Part shown: positions 18,189 to 26,305 of the stretch, one piece after another
Layout of the letters: each line of letters starts with the position of its first letter
Position numbering within the stretch: position 1 is the stretch's first letter
Source: Lachnospiraceae bacterium UBA6987
Lineage (GTDB): Bacteria > Bacillota > Clostridia > Lachnospirales > Lachnospiraceae
Assembly: GCA_002449955.1 (NCBI GenBank)
Contig: DJYD01000020.1
Coordinates: 1-64,000, forward strand
Direction of reading: 5' to 3'
DNA: 64,000 nt
Made by a program: the position numbers and the translations under genes
Notes under the pieces: model-generated
Seen by the model: the letters and a program-made list of their open reading frames with translations, nothing else
Told to the model about the DNA's origin: nothing
Database searches by the model: none

Positions 18189-19289
18189 TTAACGGAGGAC
18201 AAGATCGCAGATGCGGTCAATATCATCCGCAGAAAGATCCGCATACATCGGCAGTGTCAGCACGCGGTCGGCAATATGAGCCGCTACTGGCGTCTTTTCC
18301 TTGCCTGCCGTCGGGAACTCTCGGTAACAGGCATAGTCGTTGGTCAGCGGATAAAAATATTTGCGGGCAAAAATCCCTTCTTCGGCAAGCTGGGCGGCGA
18401 TTTCATCACGGCTTTTTTTGAATCCGTCAAAGATCACCGGGAAGTAGGCATAGTTGGGGGTGGTATCCTTCTGTGGTTTCGGCATAATAATCCCCGGCAC
18501 ACCATCCAGTCTTGCATGATAATGTGTCCATACGTCTTTTCGCTTTCCGATTTCCGTCTCCAGATGCCGGAGATTGCATATCCCCATAGCCGCCTGAAAC
18601 TCATTCATCTTGGCGTTTCCGCCGATATAAACACATTCTTCGGCATTGCGTATGCCGAAATTCTTGCGGTCATTCATCTCCTGGACGACGGCATCGTCTT
18701 TGAAGCAGACTGCACCGCCCTCAATGGTATGAAACACCTTCGTCGCATGGAAGCTGAACATGGACATATCGCCGAAGTTCGCTGTGCTTATCCCCTTATA
18801 GCGAACGGCAAAGGCATGGGCCGCATCATACACAACTTTCAAATGATAACGCGCAGCAATCTCCGCGATCTTCTCTACGTCGCAGACATTGCCGTATACG
18901 TGGACCGGAACGATCGCCGCCGTCTTCTCTGTGATCAGCGATTCGATTTTGTCCGCATCGATCGTATAATCCCGGTCATTGATATCGCAAAACACAGGAA
19001 CAAGGCCGTTCCGGCTGATGGCATGCGTAGTCGAGACAAAGGTAAACGGCGTCGTGATGACCTCCCCGCCTTCGGGGAGGTTCATCGCGGCGACTGCGTT
19101 TTCCAATGCCAGATGCCCGTTTGTATACAGAACGACATGGGGAACATCCAGAAAACGCTCCAGTGAGTGCTGAAGCTCCTGATGCTTATCTCCCATATTG
19201 GTCAGCCAGCGGCTGTCCCACAGATCTCTGATTTCCTCGATGTATTCTTCAAAATTCGGCATTGAGGACCGGGTCACATTGATACGCAT
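18189..19289 (-). CDS. DegT/DnrJ/EryC1/StrS-family sugar aminotransferase
   Basis: This PLP enzyme aminates a keto group on a nucleotide sugar. The 366 residues show TNGHLALENAV, ITTPFTFVSTTHAI, VYDAAHAFA (the Asp that contacts the pyridine N), and SFHATKVFHTIEGG with the Schiff-base Lys near residue 180. An NFGIRN...GGNAKMNEFQAAMG block follows. Length fits the family. It heads the downstream glycosyltransferase-flippase group and points to an amino-deoxy sugar in the glycan. The specific product (4- or 3-amino) cannot be set from sequence. Confidence 0.92.
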   Translation of the reverse strand: MRINVTRSSMPNFEEYIEEIRDLWDSRWLTNMGDKHQELQHSLERFLDVPHVVLYTNGHLALENAVAAMNLPEGGEVITTPFTFVSTTHAISRNGLVPVFCDINDRDYTIDADKIESLITEKTAAIVPVHVYGNVCDVEKIAEIAARYHLKVVYDAAHAFAVRYKGISTANFGDMSMFSFHATKVFHTIEGGAVCFKDDAVVQEMNDRKNFGIRNAEECVYIGGNAKMNEFQAAMGICNLRHLETEIGKRKDVWTHYHARLDGVPGIIMPKPQKDTTPNYAYFPVIFDGFKKSRDEIAAQLAEEGIFARKYFYPLTNDYACYREFPTAGKEKTPVAAHIADRVLTLPMYADLSADDIDRICDLVLR

Positions 19290-19322
19290 AGCTCTCCTTT
19301 CCGGCTGAGCCGGAGTTTGTTG

Positions 19323-19805
19323 TCAGCCTTCAGCAGGCAGTTCGCTCGTGCAGTGCGGGCAGCGAACCGCATCGATCGGGATCTCGCTCTTGCAGAACGG
19401 GCAGATCTTGGTCGTCGGGGCTTCCGGTTCCGGGGCAGGGGCAGCAGCAGCTTTCCTTTCCTCTTCCAGCTTCCGTAACTTGTTGATGGCCTTGACAAGC
19501 ATGAAGACGATCAGGGCCAGGATCAGGAAGGTAATGATCGCGCTGATAAAGGCACCGAATTTAATGGCAACTTCTTCCGTAACGACAGCACCAGCCGCAT
19601 CGAGTTCCGCTTCTTTTAATACGATCTTGAGGGCGTCATCCAAACCGTTGACACCGGGAATCAGAGCAAGCAGAGGGTTGACAATATTCGCTGTGAAGGC
19701 ACCGACTAATGCCGTAAATGCACCGCCGATAATCACGCCTATGGCCATGTCAATCATGTTGCCCTTCAGTGCGAATTCTTTGAATTCAGCAATAAATTTC
19801 TTCAT
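19323..19805 (-). CDS. mscL: Large-conductance mechanosensitive channel with a C-terminal zinc ribbon
   Basis: MscL opens at high membrane tension to release solutes. The first 110 residues are classical: FKEFALKGNMIDMAIGVIIGGAFTALV (TM1 with its constriction), NPLL, and TM2 FISAIITFLILALIVFMLVKAINKL. An Ala/Pro-rich linker follows, then an added C-terminal KICPFCKSEIPIDAVRCPHC (two CxxC pairs, about residues 133-152). Ordinary MscL ends with a short helical bundle near 130-140. The gene lies between the aminotransferase and DegT genes on the same strand. Confidence 0.94.
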   Translation of the reverse strand: MKKFIAEFKEFALKGNMIDMAIGVIIGGAFTALVGAFTANIVNPLLALIPGVNGLDDALKIVLKEAELDAAGAVVTEEVAIKFGAFISAIITFLILALIVFMLVKAINKLRKLEEERKAAAAPAPEPEAPTTKICPFCKSEIPIDAVRCPHCTSELPAEG

Positions 19806-19846
19806 GATCTGCTCCTTTCATGAAATACAATATGAATCATTTTATT

Positions 19847-20968
19847 TTAAATGATTTCATCCGTAATTGCAAGCTTTGTTATCGCAAGAACCCGCTCAAT
19901 CTGCTGCCTCGTTCCGATCGAAACACGGATGCAGTCTTTCAGGGATTCACTCTGACTGACATTTCTCACATAAATATCATGCTTCTCGTACCAGTCCAGG
20001 ATCGCCGTTTTGGTCTTCTCGGCGTCGCAGCGGATAAGCACAAAGTTGCCGTAGCTCGGAAATGCCTTAAAATGCCGGTCAAGCGGCGCTCGGTTCATCT
20101 CGCTGACAAACAGTGCCCTTGCGCGCGATACTTCCTCCGCATAAGCCCGCATATAATCCGCATCCTCAAGCGCCGCTGTCGCAGCAACCTGCGTAAAGGT
20201 TGTAATGTTCTTAGGATTGCGGATCCGGGAAATTGCCTGGATATTCGCCGCAGAGGCAATCAGATAGCCAAAGCGGATATTCGCAAGACCAAAAGCTTTT
20301 GACAGGGTACGCGTCACCAGCAGATTATCATAGGCTCTCACGAGAGGACAGGAAGATGCTTCGCCGGAAAATTCAATATAAGCCTCATCCAGCAGAAAGA
20401 CCGTCTCCGGGAAAGCCTTCACAAAGCCTTCGACTGTCTGCCGGGAAATAAGTGTACCTGTCGGATTATTGGGATTGCACAGATATGCCATATCCGGTTT
20501 CTCTCTGGCAAGATCCTCCGCGAATTTCTCAGGGGAAAAGACAAAATCCCGGCTCATTTCAGAATAGCACATGGATGCGCCGGTCGACTCCGCTGTCAGC
20601 CGAAAATTATCGTAGGACGGCCAGAGAACCATGACTTTTCTGCCTTCTCCGAGATATGCCCGCGAGATATACTCATGGAGTGCGTCGGAACTGCCAAAAT
20701 ACTGCAGATTCTCCGACGGCATACCGGTATAATCACTCATAGCCTGCATCAGGGCGTCGTTGAAGGTTGAGGGATAAAGGTGCAGAAAATCCTCTTCCCC
20801 AATCAGTTTTGTCAGCGCCTCCTTCACCTTCGGCGACGGGGCTACCGTGGCTTCATTCCAGTCAAGCTTCAGAATGCCGCCGCGCTCGTCCGCAGGCACT
20901 GACCAGATCTTGTGGGATGCCACCTTATACGGTTTCAGATTCAATAAACGCGGATTGACGCGGATCAT
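19847..20968 (-). CDS. Class I/II PLP-dependent aminotransferase, HisC-like
   Basis: A 373-residue fold-type I enzyme: KLDWNEATVAPSP, YFGSSDALHEYI, YLCNPNNPTGTLIS, FLLDEAYIEFSGE, and RTLSKAFGLANIRFGYLI with the catalytic Lys near residue 225. The closest families are histidinol-phosphate and threonine-phosphate aminotransferase/decarboxylases. No his or cob gene is nearby. Its ATG overlaps the stop of the LicC-like gene (ATGA), so it probably supplies or consumes the amino compound that the nucleotidyltransferase activates. Candidates are a choline-, ethanolamine- or aminophosphonate-type headgroup. True histidine biosynthesis is less likely. Confidence 0.85.
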   Translation of the reverse strand: MIRVNPRLLNLKPYKVASHKIWSVPADERGGILKLDWNEATVAPSPKVKEALTKLIGEEDFLHLYPSTFNDALMQAMSDYTGMPSENLQYFGSSDALHEYISRAYLGEGRKVMVLWPSYDNFRLTAESTGASMCYSEMSRDFVFSPEKFAEDLAREKPDMAYLCNPNNPTGTLISRQTVEGFVKAFPETVFLLDEAYIEFSGEASSCPLVRAYDNLLVTRTLSKAFGLANIRFGYLIASAANIQAISRIRNPKNITTFTQVAATAALEDADYMRAYAEEVSRARALFVSEMNRAPLDRHFKAFPSYGNFVLIRCDAEKTKTAILDWYEKHDIYVRNVSQSESLKDCIRVSIGTRQQIERVLAITKLAITDEII

Positions 20969-21873
20969 ACTCTTCCCTCCTGATATCTCTCGTATGAAGG
21001 ATCGATCGCCTTCAGTTCGGCAAAGGTATCGATCTCAACGATATCCTCTTCTGTGCAGGGTCTGATCTCTACACGGTAACGATCCTTCAGCACGGACATG
21101 GGAACCTGCTCCCAGTAATATTCACGGCCGCCGGGCATATTCACGACGGTTTCCAGATCTTCTGCCATGCGCGCCCCGTCCTCGCTGTTCCAGTAAGAGA
21201 TTCCGATCACCTGATAGCAGTTCAGTCCGCCGCGCTTTTCATCCTGAATGATTCCGTTTTTAACCGGGAAGCACCAGTCATCCGTCCGTTCCTTGTAAAT
21301 TCCGAGGAAATCCGAAGCGTAATGATATTTTGTGATCACCTGAGGATTCTGGATCAGCAGGTCCGCGTCAAAAATATAGGCATTTTGCAGTTCATCCTTG
21401 ACGCAAAGTGCCGACAGGATATTATTGGCCTCTGCATAGCGGGGGTTTTCCGCAAAGCGGATCATCGGATATTTTTCTTTCAGGACATCAAACTTCTCGG
21501 CCATATATCCGCGGACAATCACGATATCCTCGATGCCTGCTGCCAGAACGGCGTCAATCAGGCCGTCGATCAGGCGCTTTCCGCCAACCGTAACCAGAGG
21601 CTTAGGCGTCTCAAGGGTTACCGGAGCAAGGCGGGAACCAAAACCGGCGGCAATGAATATCGCACGTTTTGCGCGGTATGGCTGCAGGGCGGAAAGACCG
21701 CTTTCCGTAATACGCCCCGCCTTCATCAGTCCGCGTTCCGTGAGACTGCGCACCAACTGATTGACCGACCCCAGCGAATATCCGGTCGCTGACGCCAGTT
21801 TTCTCTGCGACAGCGCTTCATTTGTCTTTGTCAGCTCCACCAGGAGCCGAAATGCTTTCCGGCTTAGCTTCAT
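20965..21873 (-). CDS. LicC-like nucleotidyltransferase with N-terminal winged helix
   Basis: Residues 1-60 form a winged helix-turn-helix (RKAFRLLVELTKTNEALSQRKLASATG then SLGSVNQLVRSLTERGLM). Residues 66-300 are a sugar-phosphate/choline-phosphate nucleotidyltransferase: FIAAGFGSRLAPVTLETPKP, with GG and Arg for the triphosphate and Lys of TPKP. Later come FDADLLI for metal and EIDTFAELKAID at the end. LicC makes CDP-choline; related enzymes use other phospho-alcohols. AGGAGG precedes the chosen ATG. A perfect 12-bp inverted repeat straddles its promoter, suggesting self-repression. It overlaps the aminotransferase gene. Confidence 0.88.
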   Translation of the reverse strand: MKLSRKAFRLLVELTKTNEALSQRKLASATGYSLGSVNQLVRSLTERGLMKAGRITESGLSALQPYRAKRAIFIAAGFGSRLAPVTLETPKPLVTVGGKRLIDGLIDAVLAAGIEDIVIVRGYMAEKFDVLKEKYPMIRFAENPRYAEANNILSALCVKDELQNAYIFDADLLIQNPQVITKYHYASDFLGIYKERTDDWCFPVKNGIIQDEKRGGLNCYQVIGISYWNSEDGARMAEDLETVVNMPGGREYYWEQVPMSVLKDRYRVEIRPCTEEDIVEIDTFAELKAIDPSYERYQEGRV

Positions 21874-21895
21874 GCCTTCCTCCTGCCCATGCAAA

Positions 21896-21943
21896 GGGCG
21901 TTCATTTTTCAGTAATTATATCACCGAAATGAACGCCCGTCAA
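21896..21943 (-). promoter_or_regulatory. Promoter of the LicC-like gene with a 12-bp perfect inverted repeat
   Basis: Minus strand: -35 TTGACG (21943-21938), 17 bp, -10 TATAAT (21920-21915). Arms GGGCGTTCATTT (21896-21907) and AAATGAACGCCC (21927-21938) are exact complements 19 bp apart. One arm lies in the -35/-10 spacer and the other begins near the start of transcription, placed to block or loop the promoter. Confidence 0.75.
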
Positions 21944-21974
21944 GAAAAAGTGTTCAATTTTTCAAAGAAAAAAC

Positions 21975-22901
21975 TCAGGATTGAACAGACGCAAGATAAG
22001 CCGCAAGGGCTTCTGCATAGGTCACTTCCGGCTGCATATCCTCATCCGAGTGATCCGTTCCGCGTTTTTCAAGCGGAGGATAAGCATGCCAGTCGCCGTA
22101 CTGGGAGGTCAGAAAGCTGTCATAGCCTGCAGGCACCGGGAGTTCAATCGATTCAAAAGGCAGCCTGATGATGCCGTTAAAGCAATCTTTCCGGAAATAA
22201 TTGTGGTGGAAAGCATCTAAGGTAATCACGGCATGAGAAAGATAAGGGGCGCCCGTCCCGTTAAACTGTCTGGCAAGCGCTTCCACCTCACGGACATTGT
22301 CCATCGGATCCCTCCCCGACCAGGTTTCGGCGCGGGCTTTATCTTTCCCGGAAAGATAAGGATTACTGCGGCGCATATAATTGGAATTGTCAATACACAG
22401 CTCCCGTATCCGGTTATAATACACTTCTGTGCCTTCAGACTCCCATTCATCCAGGGGGAAAATATCCAGGTAAATCCCCATATTGAAGCCCTGGAAAGCA
22501 AACGCCGGATTGATCGCAGAAGTCTTTACGTTGCGAAGTCTGGCAAAGGTAAAGTAATACCCTTTCGTCCTGCCAGGTGCCTGAAGCTCATAGGGGCTGT
22601 CAAATTCTTCCATCAGAGTAAGCAGCTTCTCGTAGTCTTCCCGCGGCATACCGGCGTCCATATCATCATCCCAGGGGATAAAGCCCCGGTGTCTTGCAGC
22701 CCCAAGCATCGATCCGCCGATCAGGAACCAGGTGAGGCCGTGCCCGCGGCAGAAACGGTCGAATTCCATGACAAGATCCAGCAGGACCAGCCAGATTTTT
22801 TTCCGTCGGCTGCTGCAGAAAAAGTCGCAGCGCGACTCTTCCTTTAAGAATTCCTCCTGAAGCTCAGGTCTGTCCGCAAGGATCCGTTCAACTTCTGTCA
22901 T
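21975..22901 (-). CDS. licD: LicD family phosphotransferase
   Basis: LicD-type proteins place phosphocholine (or a related phospho-substituent) onto teichoic acid, capsule or glycoprotein sugars. The 308 residues carry the family core WFLIGGSMLGAARHRGFIPWDDDMDAGMPREDYEKLL near 57-94. That stretch has the nucleotidyltransferase-fold GGS and the DDD metal ligands. NMGIYLDIFPLDEW follows near 140-153. AAAGGAG precedes the ATG. It lies just upstream of the LicC-like gene and on the same strand, so the two probably act in series. The donor group is inferred. Confidence 0.92.
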   Translation of the reverse strand: MTEVERILADRPELQEEFLKEESRCDFFCSSRRKKIWLVLLDLVMEFDRFCRGHGLTWFLIGGSMLGAARHRGFIPWDDDMDAGMPREDYEKLLTLMEEFDSPYELQAPGRTKGYYFTFARLRNVKTSAINPAFAFQGFNMGIYLDIFPLDEWESEGTEVYYNRIRELCIDNSNYMRRSNPYLSGKDKARAETWSGRDPMDNVREVEALARQFNGTGAPYLSHAVITLDAFHHNYFRKDCFNGIIRLPFESIELPVPAGYDSFLTSQYGDWHAYPPLEKRGTDHSDEDMQPEVTYAEALAAYLASVQS

Positions 22902-22930
22902 GTTGCTTCTCCTTTATTATCATTGATTTT

Positions 22931-22981
22931 ATTCTATGCCATGAAAGCGGACTTGTAAACAGGCAGATTATCAGCTATACT
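22931..22981. promoter_or_regulatory. Divergent promoters for licD and the PAP2 gene with overlapping -35 boxes
   Basis: Minus strand: TTTACA (22959-22954), 17 bp, TAGAAT (22936-22931) toward licD. Plus strand: TTGTAA (22953-22958), 17 bp, TATACT (22976-22981) toward the phosphatase gene. The -35 hexamers overlap by five bases, the same arrangement as at 9773-9823. Confidence 0.65.
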
Positions 22982-23040
22982 GACAGCAAACAAGACCGAG
23001 TCAGCAGCAATATCGAGCCGACTGTCAGACAGGAGTCATC

Positions 23041-23955
23041 ATGGACAATGTCTTTTATTTCAACTGGGAACCGCAGCTGATCCTGTGGCTGCAGCAGGTT
23101 CTCGGAAACTTCGGTGCGCAGATCGCATCGTTCATTTCCGCCTTCGGTGAAGAACTCATCATGGTTGCTCTCATGGGTTTCATCTACTGGTGTATCGACA
23201 AACGCTGGGGCCTTTTTCTAGGCATTAACCTGACTGCATCCGTCACCTGGAATCCCATGATCAAAAATATTGTTCTTCGTCCCCGTCCCTATATGGTCCA
23301 CGATGGTGTGAAATGTCTGAAGCCGGTGGAAAAGGGAGATATCATGGATCCCCTTATCCAGGGCTATTCCTTCCCCAGCGGGCACTCCTGCAATGCAGCC
23401 TCCGTTTATGGCTCCCTGGCCTTCTATAAGCGAAAAGCCTGGCTGACGATCGCAGCCGTTTCCGTCACCCTGCTTGTTGGTATCTCCCGCTTTATCCTGG
23501 GGGTTCACTACCCGACAGACGTACTTGCTGGCTGGGCACTTGGCCTGCTGTCCGTCATCTTTGTTTCCTGGCTGCAAAAAGTGATCAGGACGGACTGGGT
23601 CCTGTATCTGATTCTTCTGGCCACGGCGCTTCCCGGGCTTTTCTACTGCACCAGCACCGATTATTTTACCTCGCTTGGCATGATGATCGGCACCTATCTT
23701 GGTGCCTTTGTCGAAAAGCGCTGGATCCGTTTTGAAAACACGCGCAGCGTCCCCCGCATGATTCTGAGAACCCTTGTCGGCCTCGGGCTTTTCATTGGTT
23801 TGAACACTGTTCTCAAGCTTCCGTTCTCCAAAAGCTTTCTGGAATCAGGCCTGCCGCTTGCTCATGCTGTCCGTGTTGCACGCTACGCCGTTATTCTTTT
23901 TGTCGAGATCGCTTTATATCCTGCCTGCTTCAAACTGTTTTCGCGGAAAGCATAG
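23041..23955 (+). CDS. PAP2 superfamily membrane phosphatase
   Basis: This 304-residue protein has about seven membrane segments. It shows all three phosphatase motifs: KNIVLRPRP, then SFPSGHS near 117-123, then SRFILGVHYPTD near 150-165. Such enzymes dephosphorylate lipid phosphates such as undecaprenyl-pyrophosphate or phosphatidic acid on the outer membrane face. AGGAG lies five bases before the ATG. In a locus full of lipid-linked glycan genes, carrier-lipid recycling is a reasonable inference. Confidence 0.9.
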   Translation: MDNVFYFNWEPQLILWLQQVLGNFGAQIASFISAFGEELIMVALMGFIYWCIDKRWGLFLGINLTASVTWNPMIKNIVLRPRPYMVHDGVKCLKPVEKGDIMDPLIQGYSFPSGHSCNAASVYGSLAFYKRKAWLTIAAVSVTLLVGISRFILGVHYPTDVLAGWALGLLSVIFVSWLQKVIRTDWVLYLILLATALPGLFYCTSTDYFTSLGMMIGTYLGAFVEKRWIRFENTRSVPRMILRTLVGLGLFIGLNTVLKLPFSKSFLESGLPLAHAVRVARYAVILFVEIALYPACFKLFSRKA

Positions 23956-23999
23956 GCGCTGCGCTCAGGTTCAGCAAAGGCATACCGCAGATCTCGTTT

Positions 24000-25079
24000 T
24001 CATGCTCTGACAGCCGTAACCGACGCCCAGTTTTCCAGACGGTTTATCGAAATGTCTTTCCAGGAAGGATTTGCAGCAAAGGCGTTTGCCACCTCTTCCG
24101 CTCTTGTGTCAATAATGCCGGAGCTGATAAACAGTCCGCCAGGTTTTACGTATTGATCCACGGTACCGGGCAATGCCATCTTCAGGATCACCGGCGCCAG
24201 GATATTCGCCGTAACGATATCATATTGCCCTTCTGCCCCTGCTTTCACAGCAGGATTGGTCAGAATATCCCCCATCAGCAGCCGGAAACGGCTGCTTTTT
24301 TCATCCAGATGATTTAACTTCAGGTTTTCATACACAACAGCCTCACAAGCCGGATCGACCTCGGTTGCTGTCACGCTCTCTGCACCGGAAAGCAAGGCGG
24401 CAAATGCCAGAACGCCGCTTCCGGTACCGATATCCAGAAGGCTTTTTCCCTGAAGATCTATTTTGGCAAGTCCGTCAAGGCAGAGTCTCGTTGAGGCATG
24501 GGCACCTGTCCCGAAGGCAGTCCCCATTTCCAGCAGCAAAAGCTTCAGTGAACCGCTACTGATCTGTGCTCTTTTCTCTTCCGGCACTTCACTCCATGCG
24601 GGGCAGATCAGGATTCCGTTTGCCTCGATAGGGCGCGCGTACTGTTTCCATAGATTCCGCCATTCGCTGTCATGCGACAGGCTGCTTTCCAGCGAGGCCT
24701 TTTGCAGGAAGCCCTCTTCCTTCAGCCTTTTTATTCCTTCCCTGACAGCCGCTTCTATACTGCATATCTCTTCCGGCGTATAGCGCCTGTCATGGATCGT
24801 ATAGGAATCATCCGTATCCGTTCCCTCCTGTGCGGCGGTTTCCTCCTCTGGATCCAGTGAAGAATGAAGATAAAAACGAACCTTCAGTTCCCCTTTCGGG
24901 ACCGTTTCATCCGGCTGCAGCTCAGCAGCGGGATCCAGAAACAGAAGGGCTTTGTCCTCTGCTGTCAGCGGATCTGCCTCTATGATTTCCAGACTGTCTA
25001 TCCCCAGCTCTCCGAGCATGGCTGACACAGCCTCCTCAGCTTCTGTCTCTGTTGTAATTGTATAGCAAAGCCATTCCAT
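24000..25079 (-). CDS. prmA: Ribosomal protein L11 methyltransferase
   Basis: PrmA methylates lysines of ribosomal protein L11 using S-adenosylmethionine. The C-terminal half shows the substrate/SAM entry motif AFGTGAHASTRLCLDGL, motif I LLDIGTGSGVLAFAALLSG, and the late motif VTANILAPVILKMA. The N-terminal recognition domain begins EWLCYTITTETEAEEAVSAMLGELG, as expected. At 359 residues it is longer than most, because of an acidic loop (EEETAAQEGTDTDDS) near 80-95. Convergent with the PAP2 gene; 44 bp separate them and no clear terminator is visible there. Confidence 0.93.
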   Translation of the reverse strand: MEWLCYTITTETEAEEAVSAMLGELGIDSLEIIEADPLTAEDKALLFLDPAAELQPDETVPKGELKVRFYLHSSLDPEEETAAQEGTDTDDSYTIHDRRYTPEEICSIEAAVREGIKRLKEEGFLQKASLESSLSHDSEWRNLWKQYARPIEANGILICPAWSEVPEEKRAQISSGSLKLLLLEMGTAFGTGAHASTRLCLDGLAKIDLQGKSLLDIGTGSGVLAFAALLSGAESVTATEVDPACEAVVYENLKLNHLDEKSSRFRLLMGDILTNPAVKAGAEGQYDIVTANILAPVILKMALPGTVDQYVKPGGLFISSGIIDTRAEEVANAFAANPSWKDISINRLENWASVTAVRA

Positions 25080-25093
25080 GGTCTGTTCCCTTC

Positions 25094-25127
25094 AAAAAAG
25101 CGCTGCCCGTCATGCGGGCAACGCTTT
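25094..25127 (-). terminator. Terminator downstream of the ferredoxin gene
   Basis: On the minus strand an AAAGCG-TGCCCG stem with one internal mismatch and a 5-base loop is followed by six T. It separates the ferredoxin gene from prmA. Confidence 0.8.
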
Positions 25128-25159
25128 ACCTTAAGCGGCAGCCTTTCGGCTGTATTCAT

Positions 25160-25330
25160 TTAGGCGAGATCGATAGCACCAACAGGGCAGCCAGCTGCGC
25201 AGGCACCGCATTCGATGCACTGATCGGGATTGATCTCGTACTTGCCATCGCCTTCCGAGATGGCGCCAACAGGGCAGTTGCCGGCACAAGCGCCGCACAT
25301 AATGCAAGAATCACCAATTTTATAAGCCAT
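25160..25330 (-). CDS. Bacterial-type 2[4Fe-4S] ferredoxin
   Basis: A 56-residue electron carrier with the two clusters CIMCGACAGNCPVGAI and CIECGACAAGCPVGAI. Each contributes CxxCxxC plus a remote CP, the classic clostridial layout. The ATG at 25328-25330 is chosen because AAGGAGG precedes it and ferredoxins of this class begin MAYKI. It has its own promoter and terminator, so it is expressed alone and abundantly, as expected for a fermentative anaerobe. Confidence 0.96.
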   Translation of the reverse strand: MAYKIGDSCIMCGACAGNCPVGAISEGDGKYEINPDQCIECGACAAGCPVGAIDLA

Positions 25331-25382
25331 AATTATTCCTCCTTCGGTGTTTTCAAGAGTGACCAACTTCTTGTTCCGACTT

Positions 25383-25411
25383 ATTCTATCAATAACCGAT
25401 CAAGATTGCAA
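25383..25411 (-). promoter_or_regulatory. Ferredoxin promoter
   Basis: Minus strand: TTGCAA (25411-25406), exactly 17 bp, TAGAAT (25388-25383), about 50 bp before the start codon. Confidence 0.65.
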
Positions 25412-25469
25412 GTGTATTTTTTGAACTTTTTGTGAAGGATATATCCGACCTCTTTTACAGAAGTTCCCC

Positions 25470-26168
25470 TCAGGTTTTCTCTTTTCCCGCATACTTTTTC
25501 CCGGGGTCAAGACGCCTGACAAGAACGTAACAAAGGATGGAAATACTGAGGCCGCCGATAATATCGATAAAGTAGTGCTGCTTGGTGAACACTGTCGACA
25601 AGCAGATAAGCAGCGTCATAATCAGGGAATAGGCACGGAACCCCTTCGAAATCTCGGGCTGTTTCCTGACGCCGAGATAACAATACAGACTGATGAGGCA
25701 GTGATAAGAGGGAAACAGATTAAATGCCAGATTGCTCCCGTCTGCCCCGTAGATAACGCCGAGCATGCGGTTAAAAAGCCCCGGCTGTTTTGCTATATCC
25801 ATGATCCCCTCGGCCGCCCTGTCCATATAAGTCGGCATGAAAATAAAAATCAGGAAGCCGATAATATAGGCAAGCGACAGTCCGACGATATAATTGATAA
25901 AATTCCGTTTCTTCGTTAGCGAAACCGCAACCGGACCGCAGATCCAGAACACGTAGGAAAACAGGTAAATAACAGCAAATACCGGAATAACCGGAATCGC
26001 ATCATCGATTGCAGGGATCTTCGGTGCAAACGAATAACTGACGGTGCCGATCAGTCTGCTGATCCATTCAGCCAGGCGGTACATGCCGTACTGCAGGCCA
26101 AAGTAGAGGAAACCGAAAAACCAGCCCCAGCGGGGAATTGCTTTTACCTTTTCCCAAAATTGCTTCAT
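25470..26168 (-). CDS. PAP2-like membrane phosphatase (inositol-phosphate-synthase/PAP2_3 type)
   Basis: This 232-residue protein has about six membrane helices. Late motifs resemble the PAP2 catalytic sites: NLFPSYHCLISLY (P-S-x-H) near 150-162 and STVFTKQHYFIDIIGGLSISI (H-x3-D) near 192-212. The KX6RP motif is not evident, as in the PAP2_3 subgroup. It probably hydrolyses a lipid phosphate or transfers a phospho-alcohol. A 7-7-7 inverted repeat (ATGTTAT ... ATAACAT, 26188-26208) sits just upstream, near the expected start of transcription, and could be an operator. Confidence 0.85.
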   Translation of the reverse strand: MKQFWEKVKAIPRWGWFFGFLYFGLQYGMYRLAEWISRLIGTVSYSFAPKIPAIDDAIPVIPVFAVIYLFSYVFWICGPVAVSLTKKRNFINYIVGLSLAYIIGFLIFIFMPTYMDRAAEGIMDIAKQPGLFNRMLGVIYGADGSNLAFNLFPSYHCLISLYCYLGVRKQPEISKGFRAYSLIMTLLICLSTVFTKQHYFIDIIGGLSISILCYVLVRRLDPGKKYAGKEKT

Positions 26169-26187
26169 GATTCATCTCCCTTAGCTG

Positions 26188-26208
26188 ATGTTATGTATGA
26201 TATAACAT
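26188..26208. promoter_or_regulatory. Inverted repeat upstream of the PAP2-like gene
   Basis: Perfect 7-bp arms ATGTTAT and ATAACAT are separated by seven bases. It lies between the probable promoter and the ribosome binding site. Operator function is a guess based on position. Confidence 0.35.
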
Positions 26209-26230
26209 GAAAAGGCATTTGAAGCAAGTA

Positions 26231-26277
26231 AAAAAGCAGCCCTTGCCCCAAAGCGCTTAGCTTAAGGCAAAGGCTGC
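26231..26277 (-). terminator. Terminator downstream of htrA
   Basis: GCAGCCCTTGCC pairs with GGCAAAGGCTGC with one mismatch around an 18-base loop. On the minus strand it is followed by six T. Confidence 0.75.
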
Positions 26278-26305
26278 CCGTCTCATTTACCTGTTTTACC
26301 GGTCT

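Noticed and set aside
19847..20968. Calling the aminotransferase hisC
   Set aside because: The fold fits, but no histidine gene is near and the context is a surface-glycan pathway, so a specific symbol would mislead.
19847..21873. A frameshift splitting one LicC-aminotransferase protein
   Set aside because: The genes overlap by a clean ATGA, and each half has complete motifs at its end. Fused relatives exist, but nothing here looks broken.
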